A stretch of DNA of 64,000 nt from Spirosoma agri (GCF_010747415.1 NZ_JAAGNZ010000002.1:1240001-1304000); one strand, 5' to 3'. Shown: positions 1 to 9,701, counted from the stretch's first letter. Notes: generated by a model from the sequence alone, not told the origin. A program made the numbers and translations.

Positions 1-1
1 C

Positions 2-340
2 GGCACGTCGATATGGAATTTTCGACTGAGCTATGGAGCGGCTGTCAGCCCTGCCGTCAGTGAGGGGAAAGTGTATATTCATAATTATGATTTGTACGCT
101 GTGGATGCTACCACAGGCGTTAGGGTATGGTCCGTAGACGGTTCCTTACGATTTGGAGGGCAGGGGCCGGTTGTCGTCAATGATATTGTGTACGTGGGAG
201 GAAGCCAGCTACACGCCCTGAACGCAACGACTGGGGCCAAACTATGGGATGCGGCTACCGGCTCTATTTCAGGGTCGGCCTGCGTTGTTACCCGAAAAGG
301 AGCTGTTTACCACCCTAGCATTAGCGGAGATCAGCAATAG
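2..340 (+). CDS. PQQ-like beta-propeller protein, 3' end only
   Basis: The frame is open from the window edge, so this is the C-terminal part of a longer gene; a GTG at 71 is internal. The translation has two repeats of the YAVDATTGxxxW / HALNATTGAKLWD type, typical of PQQ-like (outer membrane BamB/quinoprotein) propeller blades, and ends in VYHPSISGDQQ. Such repeats form a beta-propeller, usually in a secreted or periplasmic protein. No cofactor ligand can be judged from this fragment. The gene stops 45 bases before the minus-strand element that follows. The family is clear, the function of the whole protein is not. Confidence 0.8.
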   Translation, partial: GTSIWNFRLSYGAAVSPAVSEGKVYIHNYDLYAVDATTGVRVWSVDGSLRFGGQGPVVVNDIVYVGGSQLHALNATTGAKLWDAATGSISGSACVVTRKGAVYHPSISGDQQ

Positions 341-385
341 ACTAGCGTGTTGTGCCTAAGTAGGTACTTCATAGAGCCTTCCTTT

Positions 386-2006
386 TTAGTAGTCGAGCGC
401 GGCCCGCTGTGCGTCGGTGAGTTGAAAAATCCCGAACTCAGGAAACAGGGGTAGTTGCCCGCCCTTCGTCTGGTTGAATCGCTCTATTCGTCGTCGGAGG
501 TTGTTGCGCTCATTGCTCTCTTTGTTCCTGACGTTGTGAGCGGCCCGACTGTACAAATCTTCTTTTGAGCCTTTGGCATACTGCCGGTGCTGTCGTTCGA
601 GCGTCAGCAACAGGTCGTCGTTGGTGCGTAGCATTGCCGCCGATACAAACCGTTGGCCCGGTTTTGGGTCCTTTATCAATACACCCGTTACTGGACATAT
701 AATCGGCTCCGGTTGGGGGGTTAATTGTTGTATCTATCGTGTCAGGTTGTAACACTGAATACAAGGGGTCAATAATGGACATTGCGCCCGTTAATCCATT
801 AGTAGGCAAGTCGGTTAAAAGTGGACATTTTTCAGGTGCTGGCTGTGGAGATTCTTGGTTATTGTCTTGATCTGGCAAAGTAGCTACAAAGTCAGGTTTT
901 GTCAGGTCGCACCACGTTGCCCGGTGGTCATCTATCTGGGTTAGCAGTTGATCGGTGACACGGGTTAACCGTTGCCATGTATAACTAATTAGCGCGGTTG
1001 TTTGCACCTGCCAGTTGTTGCCCTGCTGGTGTCGGTCAATCAATGCCCGGTATTGTTGTTCCGTTCGTTGTCGTTGTTTCCACAGCCGCGCCCGGTCAGC
1101 GGTGGGGAGATCATCAGGTAATTGCCAATAGCGAGTATTGCGCCCATTCTGGTAAATCTCGCGTTCGCGGGGTGTCAGGTTGCCCGCGTTTATCGTTGGA
1201 TCGTCAAACAGTATCTTGCTGAAGGTATCGACCAACAACGCCCCCAACGCTCTGTAGTTCGCTACTTTTAGCAGATCGGCTAGGGTGTTAAGATAGACTC
1301 CTGTTTTGTCGAAGTAAATCATCTTGGCAACCTTGATTTCAAATCGTAGCAGGTTTTTATCTAATCCCCGCTGTTTACCCTTATCATACAACTTTATCGT
1401 AAACCGTTGGAACCGGCATTCACAATAAGGTGTCTGGCTGCGCGTATCACGAGAAAATGGTTTGCTCTTGTAGCTGACAAGGTTTTGCAATAGCTGAGCA
1501 ACCGGAAAAGGCAAGACCACGTTTACCCCAAATTCAATTGTGTTGATTTTTAAAGTAAAAGGGTCAATGCCGTAGTGTGATACCAACTGATCAAGTGTCA
1601 TTAGTAGATCGGTTGCAGTGAATTGATCGGCGTTGTGTTCGCCAAAGTTGTAAAACTTATGCAAACTGCCTTTTACCTCAACCCGTTGTCCTGCGCCCGT
1701 TCGTCGGGGTACGAGCCGAAAGGTCAGTTTACGCCCTTGTATCAATTGCATCGGATTACTTATTGAAACAACGAACAGGGTTCCTAACTGATTGGCTAGC
1801 ACATCAATTGTCACTGGTTTACCTGTTTTATTGTCAAAGATTCTATTTGACTTTGCGAGCACCCAAACCAATTCTGCCAAATCCGTCTTGTCGCCCCTGT
1901 TATCTCTCCACCGGAGTTTTATGTCTGGCTCTACACTCTGTGTATTTTGAATTCCAGTGAGAGTTGGTTGTGATTGTGTCGTAGAAGTTTCAACTGCTGT
2001 TGTCAC
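386..2006 (-). pseudogene. Replication-initiator-like protein (phage gpII/Phage_CRI type), frameshifted
   Basis: The frame opens at a GTG and reads about 428 residues before a run of six C (715-720 on the plus strand). Beyond it the frame turns into low-complexity, basic sequence and ends at 510. Shifting one base at the C run gives a natural continuation, ...PQPEPIICPVTGVLIKDP..., that runs to the stop at 386, so the intact product would be about 540 residues. Residues around 110-250 (KFYNFGEHNADQFTATDLL, NTIEFGVNV, LYDKGKQ, LLRFEIKVAKMIYF) resemble rolling-circle initiators of filamentous phages. Residues 28-95 (W..NRGDKTDLAELVWVLAKS) resemble the C-terminal domain of RteC. It lies next to a broken integrase, which suggests a mobile element. 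The frameshift could be real, a phase-variable tract or a sequencing error. The family call is from motif memory only. Confidence 0.5.
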
Positions 2007-2110
2007 ACTATCTGATAGAGGAGTACTTTGGGGTGATTCCTCCTTAGGGATATACGAAATGAGAGTGGGAAATTTATGCGGGTGTTATTGAACTGTCCAT
2101 AATTGATTGG

Positions 2111-2845
2111 CTAGGTTTGCAATTTCTTCACATTCGTTATTAAACTCATAACATCCACTAACTTTTTAAACTTTGAGTTTTGGTAGATCGTGTTTTCGTG
2201 CAATCCATCAATGTGTGATTGCTTCAGCATCACTTTGAGGTCTTTTAACAGCGTACCTACGTAGTTGAGGGTTAGGCCCTTATTTGTGAGCCAAAGTTTA
2301 AAGGCATCATAGTAAGGCATACTATAAACGTCATACTCAGTGGAGTTCCCGGTTTCAGTCTGGTATCGGTCGAGCACGCGTTTAAGTTTCATGTATCCTG
2401 CCAATGTATGAGCCGCGTGTTTAGTCTCTTTGGCGGTCAATCTATTGCCCGCCTGTGATTCATCTACAAACCGTACTATATAGTTTGTGAATGACTCTTT
2501 AGCGTCTTCACTGGTAAGATTGGTTTTTTCCTCCCTTCCTAGCTCCCGGTCGAGATGTAATTTGATAAGATCGTTTATGATGGGGACCTCTGCCAATTAT
2601 AGGCGGTTGGGTACGGCGCGTAGTGCAGACCGTTGGCGGTCGAGGTGAGCGTTGATTGTTTCGTTGGCTCGCTGCAATACCTTGTTCTTGGTGTTAGTAC
2701 GAGCGCGGCCATATTCAGCATCCCAAAGGTCAGGCAAAATACGTTGTCCGGTTGAGTTTTTGAACCGGGTGTATTGATAGCGATAAACGAGGTAAATAAG
2801 GATTGGCGCGGTAGCGCGGGGGTCTTTCAGCAGGCATTTTACCAC
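2111..2845 (-). pseudogene. Tyrosine recombinase (integrase), nonsense mutation and no catalytic domain
   Basis: The first 82 codons (GTG start) encode an Arm-DNA-binding domain of the Bacteroidetes integrase type (LKDPRATAPILIYLVYRY..., STGQRILPDLWD). An in-frame TAA at 2597-2599 follows VPNRL. The same frame then continues with AEVPIIND... and the SAM-like core-binding domain (FTNYIVRFVDE ... YVGTLLKDLKVMLKQ ... SKFKKLVDVMSLI). It ends at a stop just where the hinge to the catalytic domain should begin; no R...HxxR...Y catalytic residues are present. An intact family member is about 400 residues. The start lies about 190 bases from the 3' end of the tRNA-Thr gene, the usual position of an integrase at a tRNA attachment site. 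It is clearly non-functional as a recombinase. Confidence 0.85.
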
Positions 2846-3036
2846 CTTATCGGTGATAGTTCGTATTGTTCTTAACTGGTTTGGTCAATACCAATTAACG
2901 AACAAAATCAATACGGGGGACGAATAAACCTTACAAAACCGTATTAATATCAATAAGGCTGTATAAAGAAAAAAGGCTAATCCGTTAATTTTGAGTGAAA
3001 ACACTCGAAAACGAATTAGCTTAAGTATGTTTTGTG

Positions 3037-3109
3037 AGCCTCCTATAGGACTTGAACCTACGACCCCTTCATTACGAATGAAGTGCTCTACCAACTGAGC
3101 TAAGGAGGC
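3037..3109 (-). tRNA. tRNA-Thr (anticodon CGT)
   Basis: A full cloverleaf can be folded on the minus strand: acceptor GCCTCCT/AGGAGGC, D arm GCTCAGTTGGTAGAGC, anticodon stem CTTCA/TGAAG around loop TTCGTAA, and T arm with GGTTCAAGTCC. CCA is not encoded. The decayed integrase and initiator genes lie on the 3' side, consistent with use of this tRNA as an attachment site. I found no duplicated 3' end of the tRNA within the window. Confidence 0.97.
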
Positions 3110-3192
3110 TTATAATCGCTGTTCGGCAGCGTTTACGTGTGCAAATATAACAGAGTTGAATGTAAGAACGCAAGTATCCGTTCTATTTTTGG

Positions 3193-3200
3193 TAAATTTG
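3193..3200 (+). promoter_or_regulatory. Bacteroidetes-type -7 box of the ABC-F gene
   Basis: TAAATTTG matches the TAnnTTTG consensus known for Bacteroidetes sigma-A promoters. It ends only four bases before the ATG of the ABC-F gene, so transcription would start at or next to the start codon and the mRNA would be leaderless or nearly so. No clear TTTG -33 box is seen at the usual spacing. Confidence 0.5.
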
Positions 3201-3204
3201 CACT

Positions 3205-5196
3205 ATGATTTCCATTACAAACCTCTCGTACTATCTTGGTAGCCGGGCTCTTTATGAAAATGCCTCGCTACACATTAAGCCTAATCAGAAAATTGGTCTG
3301 ATCGGTCTTAATGGAACTGGCAAGTCCACGTTATTGCGCATCATCTATGGGGAATACCAGCCCGACGGCGGTATCATCTCCAAGGCCGGTGATGTGTCGA
3401 TCGGTTTTCTGAACCAGGATTTGTTGTCCTATCAGACCGAGGACTCGATTCTGTCGGTAGCGATGCAGGCTTTTGCGCGTCAGAACGAACTGCAAAAACA
3501 GATCGACGCGCTGCTCCATGAAATGGAAACGAACTACCGGGATGAACTGGTCGACAAGCTGGGTAAAGTACAGGAAGAGTTCGATGCGCTCGATGGCTAT
3601 ACAATTCAGTCCAGAGCGGAAGAAATTCTGGAAGGTCTTGGCTTCTCGACCGACGATTTGCAGAAACCATTGAAACTGTTTTCCGGGGGCTGGCGGATGC
3701 GGGTTATGCTCGCTAAACTGCTGTTGCAAAAGCCATCGCTGCTCATGCTCGATGAGCCAACCAACCACCTGGACTTACCGTCGATTCAATGGGTTGAAAA
3801 ATACGTTCAGAACTACGAAGGTGCCGTTATTGTGGTTTCCCACGATCGCGAATTTATTGATAACGTAGTCGATACGATTGTTGAGGTGTCGGGCGCTAAA
3901 TTGAATTACTACGCGGGTGACTATTCCTATTATATGGAGGAAAAGGCACTGCGTAATGAGATTCAGAAGGGCGCATTCGAAAACCAGCAGGCAAAAATCC
4001 GGCAGACAGAACGCTTTATCGAACGATTCAAGGCAAAGGCTTCGAAGGCCAAACAGGCACAGAGCCGGGTCAAGCAACTCGAACGAATGGAGCTTGTTGA
4101 CGATGTGATCGATAGCAATGCCCGCGTCAATTTCAAGTTTAACTTCTCGCAGCAACCGGGTCGGCATATTCTGCATTTAGACGATATTTCGAAGGCTTAC
4201 GGCGAAAAACGGATACTGACCCGCTCCACTGCCCGGCTCGAACGGGGCGATAAAGTGGCCCTGATTGGCGCTAATGGACGCGGTAAATCGACACTGTTGC
4301 GTATCATTTCGGGGTCGGAACCTATTGATGGTGATCGACTGCTGGGCTACAACGTGTCATTTAGCTTCTATGCCCAGCACCAGCTTGAGTCGCTTCGGGT
4401 TGAGGACTCGATGCTCGACGAACTCAAACAGGCCAACCCAACGAAATCGGATGGCGAACTGCGGGGGGTGCTCGGCTGCTTCCTGTTTTCGGGCGACGAT
4501 GTGTTCAAGAAAATAAAAGTGCTGTCGGGGGGGGAGAAGTCCCGCGTGGCGCTCGCGAAGGTGTTGCTGTCACAGGCGAACTTCCTGCTGCTTGACGAGC
4601 CGACCAACCACCTGGACATGCAATCGGTCAATATTCTGATTCAGGCGTTGCAGCAGTATGAAGGCACGTATGTGGTTGTGTCCCACGACCGGTATTTCGT
4701 GTCGCAGATCGCCAACAAGATCTGGTACATTGAAGATGAGCAGATCAAAGAATACCCCGGCACGTACGACGAGTACGAGTGGTGGCAGGAAGAGCGTAAA
4801 GCGCAGGGGTATGTTCCGTCTAAACAACCCGCCGATAATTCAAAAACACTGCCCGTACCCAGTCCGGCCCCAGCTACGAACGGCCATGCGCAACACGGAA
4901 ACGGGAAGCCGGCTACGAATGGTCGGGCATCGGACGAGGAACGGAAAGAGTGGCACAAGACCCTTAAGAACCTGAACCGTCAGGCGCAGGAGTCGGAAAC
5001 TAAAATTGGTCAGTTGGAAGAGCGCAAGAAATGGCTTGAAACTGAACTCGCTAACCCAGCTACCTATGGTGATGATAAATTGATGCAAGCCAAAAACGAT
5101 GAATACCGGCACGTAACGGCGCAAATCAATCAGCTACAGGATGAGTGGGAAACCGCCATGCTCGAGGCTGAAGAATGGGAGAAGAAGCTGGCGTAA
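3205..5196 (+). CDS. ABC-F family ATPase (ribosome-associated type)
   Basis: 663 residues with two ABC ATPase domains and no membrane segment, the ABC-F pattern. Domain 1 has Walker A GLNGTGKST near residue 34, signature LFSGGW near 158 and Walker B LLMLDEPTNHLD near 181. Domain 2 has GANGRGKST near 355, LSGGEKSR near 439 and LLLDEPTNHLD near 462. The linker between them (about 240-310) is basic and helical (the P-site tRNA interaction motif region in the family). The C-terminal 90 residues are a charged coiled coil as in Uup, preceded by a Pro/Ala/Asn-rich spacer. Proteins of this family act on the ribosome in translation rescue or antibiotic protection; which subgroup this belongs to cannot be decided here. 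It is monocistronic, with its own terminator. Confidence 0.95.
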   Translation: MISITNLSYYLGSRALYENASLHIKPNQKIGLIGLNGTGKSTLLRIIYGEYQPDGGIISKAGDVSIGFLNQDLLSYQTEDSILSVAMQAFARQNELQKQIDALLHEMETNYRDELVDKLGKVQEEFDALDGYTIQSRAEEILEGLGFSTDDLQKPLKLFSGGWRMRVMLAKLLLQKPSLLMLDEPTNHLDLPSIQWVEKYVQNYEGAVIVVSHDREFIDNVVDTIVEVSGAKLNYYAGDYSYYMEEKALRNEIQKGAFENQQAKIRQTERFIERFKAKASKAKQAQSRVKQLERMELVDDVIDSNARVNFKFNFSQQPGRHILHLDDISKAYGEKRILTRSTARLERGDKVALIGANGRGKSTLLRIISGSEPIDGDRLLGYNVSFSFYAQHQLESLRVEDSMLDELKQANPTKSDGELRGVLGCFLFSGDDVFKKIKVLSGGEKSRVALAKVLLSQANFLLLDEPTNHLDMQSVNILIQALQQYEGTYVVVSHDRYFVSQIANKIWYIEDEQIKEYPGTYDEYEWWQEERKAQGYVPSKQPADNSKTLPVPSPAPATNGHAQHGNGKPATNGRASDEERKEWHKTLKNLNRQAQESETKIGQLEERKKWLETELANPATYGDDKLMQAKNDEYRHVTAQINQLQDEWETAMLEAEEWEKKLA

Positions 5197-5222
5197 GCCG
5201 AATCATTCATCGATCAGGTAAG

Positions 5223-5251
5223 AAGCCGGAGGGATAGACCCTTCGGCTTTT
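5223..5251 (+). terminator. Intrinsic terminator after the ABC-F gene
   Basis: AAGCCGGAGGG pairs with CCCTTCGGCTT (one G-T pair) around a short loop, and a T-rich tail follows. It lies 27 bases after the stop codon. Confidence 0.8.
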
Positions 5252-5433
5252 GCTTTCGTAGCCAGTCACCATCGCCGAGCCACCAGTCAGGTCATAGAGA
5301 ATGATCACAATGGCCTGAATAAGGCGGGTTATTTCCGTTGATTGACTTGCCTCTTACCGGTCAATCAGTTGCGGATCTGTATGGTAAATTTTATGGTACA
5401 AGTAAAATATATTTATGTTTTATTTGTACTGTT

Positions 5434-6492
5434 ATGGGGGAGTATAAAAAGGGTAGGGGAGCGCAGGTCAATACCGCTAATTCGTTTGCAAATTATCAGT
5501 ATGAACTGGATAACGAACAGGAATCGTATGGCGATGATTTGCCTAAACCATCGCTGAAAACACAGTTTTTTGACGAAACGTCCAAGCAGATTATCAGTCG
5601 CACGACTAGTCCGGATGTTGGCTTTACGGCTTCGGTTAATCCTTATCAGGGATGTGAACACGGCTGCATTTACTGCTACGCCCGACCGTCACACGAGTAC
5701 TGGGGCTTTTCGGCGGGGCTGGATTTTGAAAGCAAAATCATGGTGAAGAAGAATGCGCCCATGCTGCTTGACCGGCAATTTCAGGCACGTTCGTATAAGC
5801 CGGAAGTCATTCATTTCTCGGGTAATACGGATTGCTATCAACCCGCCGAGCGTACGTACCAGCTCACTCGCCGTATGCTTCAACTCTGCCTGCATTACCG
5901 AAATCCAGTTTCGATCATTACCAAGAACGCGCTCATTCTTCGCGATCTGGACATTCTGAAGTCACTCGCCGAACTGAATCTGGTTAGCGTAGCTATATCG
6001 ATAACAACGCTGAACGAAGACTTGCGCCTGTTGATGGAGCCGCGTACCGTTACGGCTACCCAGCGACTGCGCACCATTCACACGCTGCACGAATCGGGTA
6101 TACCGGTAGGCGTTATGACGGCACCCATCATTCCTGGCCTGAACGATCACGAAATACCCAAGCTTGTGGAACAGGCCGCTGAACAGGGTGCCTGTTGGGC
6201 GGCTTATACGATCGTCCGGCTCAATGGGGCCCTTGGGCCGTTGTTTACCGATTGGCTCAGACAGGCTTTTCCAGACCGTGCCGATCGTATCCTCCATCAG
6301 ATCGCTGATTGTCATGGAGGACAGCTCAACGATTCCCGGTTTGAGACGCGTATGACCGGTGAAGGTCAGTTTGCCCGGCACATTGCCCAGCTACACCGTA
6401 TTTCCTGTCAAAAATACCTCGCCGGACGCCAGCCACCCCAACTGACCACTGCTCTGTTTCGCCCTGCCGGACAGATCGGCTTGTTTGAATGA
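5434..6492 (+). CDS. PA0069-family radical SAM protein
   Basis: The frame is open from a TTG at 5338, but the ATG at 5434 gives MGEYKKGRGAQVNTANSF, which matches the KGRGA-x-N-x2-N-x-F start conserved in this family, so I chose it (352 residues). The radical SAM cluster motif is C74-x3-C78-x2-C81 in GCEHGCIYCYARPSHEYW, the form typical of the PA0069/SplB-like group. The motifs SGNTDCYQPAE and ITKN follow as in relatives. The protein should bind a 4Fe-4S cluster and cleave S-adenosylmethionine; the substrate of the family is not known to me. It converges with the next gene with only 32 bases between the stops. Confidence 0.9.
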   Translation: MGEYKKGRGAQVNTANSFANYQYELDNEQESYGDDLPKPSLKTQFFDETSKQIISRTTSPDVGFTASVNPYQGCEHGCIYCYARPSHEYWGFSAGLDFESKIMVKKNAPMLLDRQFQARSYKPEVIHFSGNTDCYQPAERTYQLTRRMLQLCLHYRNPVSIITKNALILRDLDILKSLAELNLVSVAISITTLNEDLRLLMEPRTVTATQRLRTIHTLHESGIPVGVMTAPIIPGLNDHEIPKLVEQAAEQGACWAAYTIVRLNGALGPLFTDWLRQAFPDRADRILHQIADCHGGQLNDSRFETRMTGEGQFARHIAQLHRISCQKYLAGRQPPQLTTALFRPAGQIGLFE

Positions 6493-6524
6493 TAACGTAT
6501 TTTACTCATTAATTGAGCTCCTGG

Positions 6525-7802
6525 TCACTTCAACGAAGCAACCTGCTCCTCATACCGCTTCGTGTCCAATTTAGCTTTACGGGCTATGTCAACGCCCTTT
6601 TGAGCCGCAGCGAGCGCTTCGGTTTTCTGACCCATCTTCTGATAAGCCAATGCCAACTCGTAATACAGATCAGCTACCTGTTTGGTATTTTGCTGGCCTG
6701 GTTCGATGAGCTTGAGTCCATCGGCTGCCCAGATCGGCATGGATGACAGATACGTGTTATCAGTCGCTTTCTCGTTAAAATAGTGCATCAGATAAGCGTA
6801 GTCGGGGAGTTTCAGGGTTGGTATCTGTTGGCGGTACTCGTTGAAGCGTTCAACAGCGGCCGTGGTGTTCCGGGCTCGTAAGTGAGCGTCCAGTTCTTTC
6901 AGTAATGTTCGGGGAGCAGCTTCGTTGGCCGGTACGCCCAGGGCAACCATGTACTCCCGCATCTGTACAACCTTAGCCGCCGGGTAGGTATCGCCCTTGG
7001 GGCCATATAACGTTTTGAAGATGATGCCTTCACCCGCTTCTTTCACGTCTTTCGCCTGATACTTCGCCGAAAACTCGTTGAGATGCGTAAAGAAGTAGGT
7101 CGCCAGCGGACTATCGATGTCGTCGGTGAGCCGTTGCAGAACGTAAAAACCAATCAGACTGGTTCTATCCTGCGGGAGTACCAGCAGCGTGTTCAGGGCG
7201 TCGGTGATCTGGTGCAGCTGAGCGGTGTCTTTTATCGTTTTGCAGTGTTTGGCAAAATCGATCAGAAAATTCAGGTTACGTTCACCCGCCTGAAAACGGG
7301 CTGCGTAGCCTGCTGTTCGTTGCTGCGGATTCAGCGCTGTACGACCGAGTTGAATGACCTGATCGATGAATTCCTGTTTGTTCGTACGTTCGGAAGGGGT
7401 CGCCAGATGAATCACGTTGCCACCCGAATCGAGGAATAGCAGAACGGGAAATTCAAGGTAAGCGATACCCTTCGTGTTTTGTAAGGTTTTGGATTCCTGC
7501 GAGTTGGCTTCCGTTTTCCAGCTGATAAAGTTAGCGTTGTAGAAATTTCCCACTGGCGTCTCGTTGAGAATAGGAGCCAAGGCTTCACAGTGGGGGCAAC
7601 CGGTCAGGTAGACTTCGATAAACAACGGCTTACGAGCCGTTTTAGCGGCTGCAATTGCCTGCTGGAGGCTCCCTGTTAGAAAATGAACGCCAGTCGTCGA
7701 TCCCTGTTTGGTAGTTTGACCATGAGCAATGCCAACGCTAATCCACGTTAGTAGAAAGCTGATCCCGATCGATCGGCGAAGTTGTTGTACCAGATAGTGC
7801 AT
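6525..7802 (-). CDS. Secreted thioredoxin-fold protein with TPR-like C-terminus
   Basis: The ATG at 7802 gives a good signal peptide (MHYLVQQLRRSIGISFLLTW...AHG); a GTG 30 bases upstream is possible but less likely. A thioredoxin-like domain follows, with the redox motif CPHC in LTGCPHCEALAP and the context KPLFIEVY at the start of the fold and YLEFPVLLFLDSGG later. The C-terminal half is helical and ends in TPR-like sequence (YYELALAYQKMGQKTEALAAAQKG). It probably acts in the periplasm as a thiol reductase or oxidase; the client is unknown. The arrangement of DUF255/thioredoxin plus helical repeats is common in Bacteroidetes. Confidence 0.8.
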   Translation of the reverse strand: MHYLVQQLRRSIGISFLLTWISVGIAHGQTTKQGSTTGVHFLTGSLQQAIAAAKTARKPLFIEVYLTGCPHCEALAPILNETPVGNFYNANFISWKTEANSQESKTLQNTKGIAYLEFPVLLFLDSGGNVIHLATPSERTNKQEFIDQVIQLGRTALNPQQRTAGYAARFQAGERNLNFLIDFAKHCKTIKDTAQLHQITDALNTLLVLPQDRTSLIGFYVLQRLTDDIDSPLATYFFTHLNEFSAKYQAKDVKEAGEGIIFKTLYGPKGDTYPAAKVVQMREYMVALGVPANEAAPRTLLKELDAHLRARNTTAAVERFNEYRQQIPTLKLPDYAYLMHYFNEKATDNTYLSSMPIWAADGLKLIEPGQQNTKQVADLYYELALAYQKMGQKTEALAAAQKGVDIARKAKLDTKRYEEQVASLK

Positions 7803-8009
7803 GAATACGAATGTAAAAAGAGAACGGAGCACGTCGGTTGAGTAGGCCGGTTAAGACTAGCCACAGAAAAAGATCAGTGCAAAAGTGATGCCTTGCGTTA
7901 ACCAGCACAGGCTTATATATAGGTATAAATTTATATTTTCTAGTCAATTTTCAAGAAAATTGCGCTGTTCTTTCTAAATTTATAGTTGATCAGATTTTGC
8001 TGTCCCGCT

Positions 8010-9701
8010 ATGGAAACGAACGGCTCAGGTGAGCAATCAAACAAAACGATTATTCATTATTTCTATGAGTGGGAGCGGCTACAGCCTTATAAACTCTTTC
8101 TGTGTCAACCCATTGGCGATAGCTTTGTCGATATAACTTGGGGCGAAGCCGGTCGGCAGATACGGATCATGGCAACTTACCTGAATTCGTTGGGCTTGCC
8201 GCCGAAGAGTACCATTGGACTCGTTTCCAAAAACTGCGCACACTGGCTTATTGCCGATCTGGCGATCCTGATAAGCGACCACGTATCGGTGCCGTTCTAC
8301 CCGACACTTACGGGGCCGCAGCTAAGACAGGTGCTTGAGCATAGTGAGTGCAGCGTTCTGTTTGTCGGGAAGCTGGATGACTGGACGTCGCTAAAAACGG
8401 GCATTCCCGACGAGGTACACAAAATAGCCTTTCCATCGTATTCATCCGCTGTCCCAGCCATAACCGACCAGGCCATTCAATGGGATGAGATCATGGCTAC
8501 GTATGAGCCGATGAGCGGTAATCCACTGCCGAAACCAGCCGATTTATTCACAATCGTTTACACCTCCGGTACAACAGGCAAGCCGAAAGGTGTCATGCTT
8601 TCGTACGATGCAATGGCTCAGGCTCTGGAAAAAACGCGTCAGCAAATGGTTTCTGATCTTCCCGAGACAAGGTTCTTTTCGTATCTGCCTCTGTGCCATA
8701 TCGCGGAACGGAACATCGTGGAAGCCATCGGCATTGCTACCGGCGGAACGATTTACTTCGCGGAGTCACTCGACACATTCGCCAAAAATCTGGCTAGCGC
8801 CCGCCCGACTCATTTTCTGGCCGTTCCCCGCATCTGGACGCGTTTCCAGCTGGGAATTCTGGCAAAAATACCACAGAAAAAACTAGACTGGCTGTTACGG
8901 ATGCCTATTCTGTCGGGTATCGTTACGCGAAAAATACGGCAGGGACTGGGTCTCGATGATGCGAAGTTGATTCTGACCGGGGCGGCCCCTATGCCGATTT
9001 CGCTACTGCTCTGGTTCAGGCGATTGGGTATCCGTATTCAGGAAGCGTACGGAATGACCGAAAACCTGGGCGCGGTGTCGATGATGCCCGCAGATCAGGT
9101 GAAAGACGGAACCGTTGGCCGCGTGAATGAGGGCATGGCCGTACGAACCGATCCCATAACGGGTGAGATCATGACGCGTTCCCGCTGGAACATGGTTGGC
9201 TATTATCGGGAACCCGCCCTGACGGCGGCAACGCTGAAGGATGGCTGGCTCTACACGGGCGACGTTGGCGAACTGGACAGCGACGGTTTTCTGCGCATCA
9301 CGGGTCGCGTTAAAGAAATGTACAAAAGTCCGAAGGGTGAGTACATTGCCCCGGCGCAACTCGAATTCGGGTTTGCCGATAATAACCACATTGAGCAGAT
9401 CTGCGTCACGGGCCAGCAGTTGCCCCAACCCATCGCACTTGTCGTGCTGTCCGAAGCGGCCCGGAAAAATGATCGGCCAACGATTACGCTGAGCCTGGAA
9501 AAAACGCTGAAAGGGCTGAATCAGCGGGTTCATACCTACGAACGGGTCAAAAAACTCATCGTGGTGAAGGAACCCTGGACGGTTGAAAACAACCGGATGA
9601 CGCCCACCATGAAAATGAAGCGCAACAGCATAGACGATCATTATGGCAACCAGTATGAACCCTGGTTCAGTCGGGAAGAGGTCGTTGTCTGGGAGGAGTA
9701 A
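8010..9701 (+). CDS. AMP-dependent long-chain acyl-CoA synthetase
   Basis: 563 residues from the ATG at 8010; a TTG at 7986 in the same frame has no support. The adenylate-forming signature TIVYTSGTTGKPKGVMLSYD is near residue 183. Further motifs are EAYGMTENLGAVS, GWLYTGDVGELDSDGFLRITGR and YKSPKGEYIAPAQLE, as in long-chain fatty acid CoA ligases. The C-terminal catalytic lysine region (ENNRMTPTMKMKR) is present. The reaction is ATP + fatty acid + CoA to acyl-CoA + AMP + PPi. The gene is divergent from the thioredoxin-fold gene and is followed by an FAD oxidoreductase with 140 bases between them. Confidence 0.92.
   Translation: METNGSGEQSNKTIIHYFYEWERLQPYKLFLCQPIGDSFVDITWGEAGRQIRIMATYLNSLGLPPKSTIGLVSKNCAHWLIADLAILISDHVSVPFYPTLTGPQLRQVLEHSECSVLFVGKLDDWTSLKTGIPDEVHKIAFPSYSSAVPAITDQAIQWDEIMATYEPMSGNPLPKPADLFTIVYTSGTTGKPKGVMLSYDAMAQALEKTRQQMVSDLPETRFFSYLPLCHIAERNIVEAIGIATGGTIYFAESLDTFAKNLASARPTHFLAVPRIWTRFQLGILAKIPQKKLDWLLRMPILSGIVTRKIRQGLGLDDAKLILTGAAPMPISLLLWFRRLGIRIQEAYGMTENLGAVSMMPADQVKDGTVGRVNEGMAVRTDPITGEIMTRSRWNMVGYYREPALTAATLKDGWLYTGDVGELDSDGFLRITGRVKEMYKSPKGEYIAPAQLEFGFADNNHIEQICVTGQQLPQPIALVVLSEAARKNDRPTITLSLEKTLKGLNQRVHTYERVKKLIVVKEPWTVENNRMTPTMKMKRNSIDDHYGNQYEPWFSREEVVVWEE

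Noticed and set aside
3331..3768. Long antisense frames inside the ABC-F gene
   Set aside because: They mirror a well-supported gene; their sequence is basic and low in protein-like pattern, as expected from shadows.
4380..4400. Match of 13 bases to the tRNA-Arg 3' part (GAGTCGCTTCGGG), considered as an attachment site
   Set aside because: It lies inside the conserved ABC-F coding sequence and is too short; chance match.
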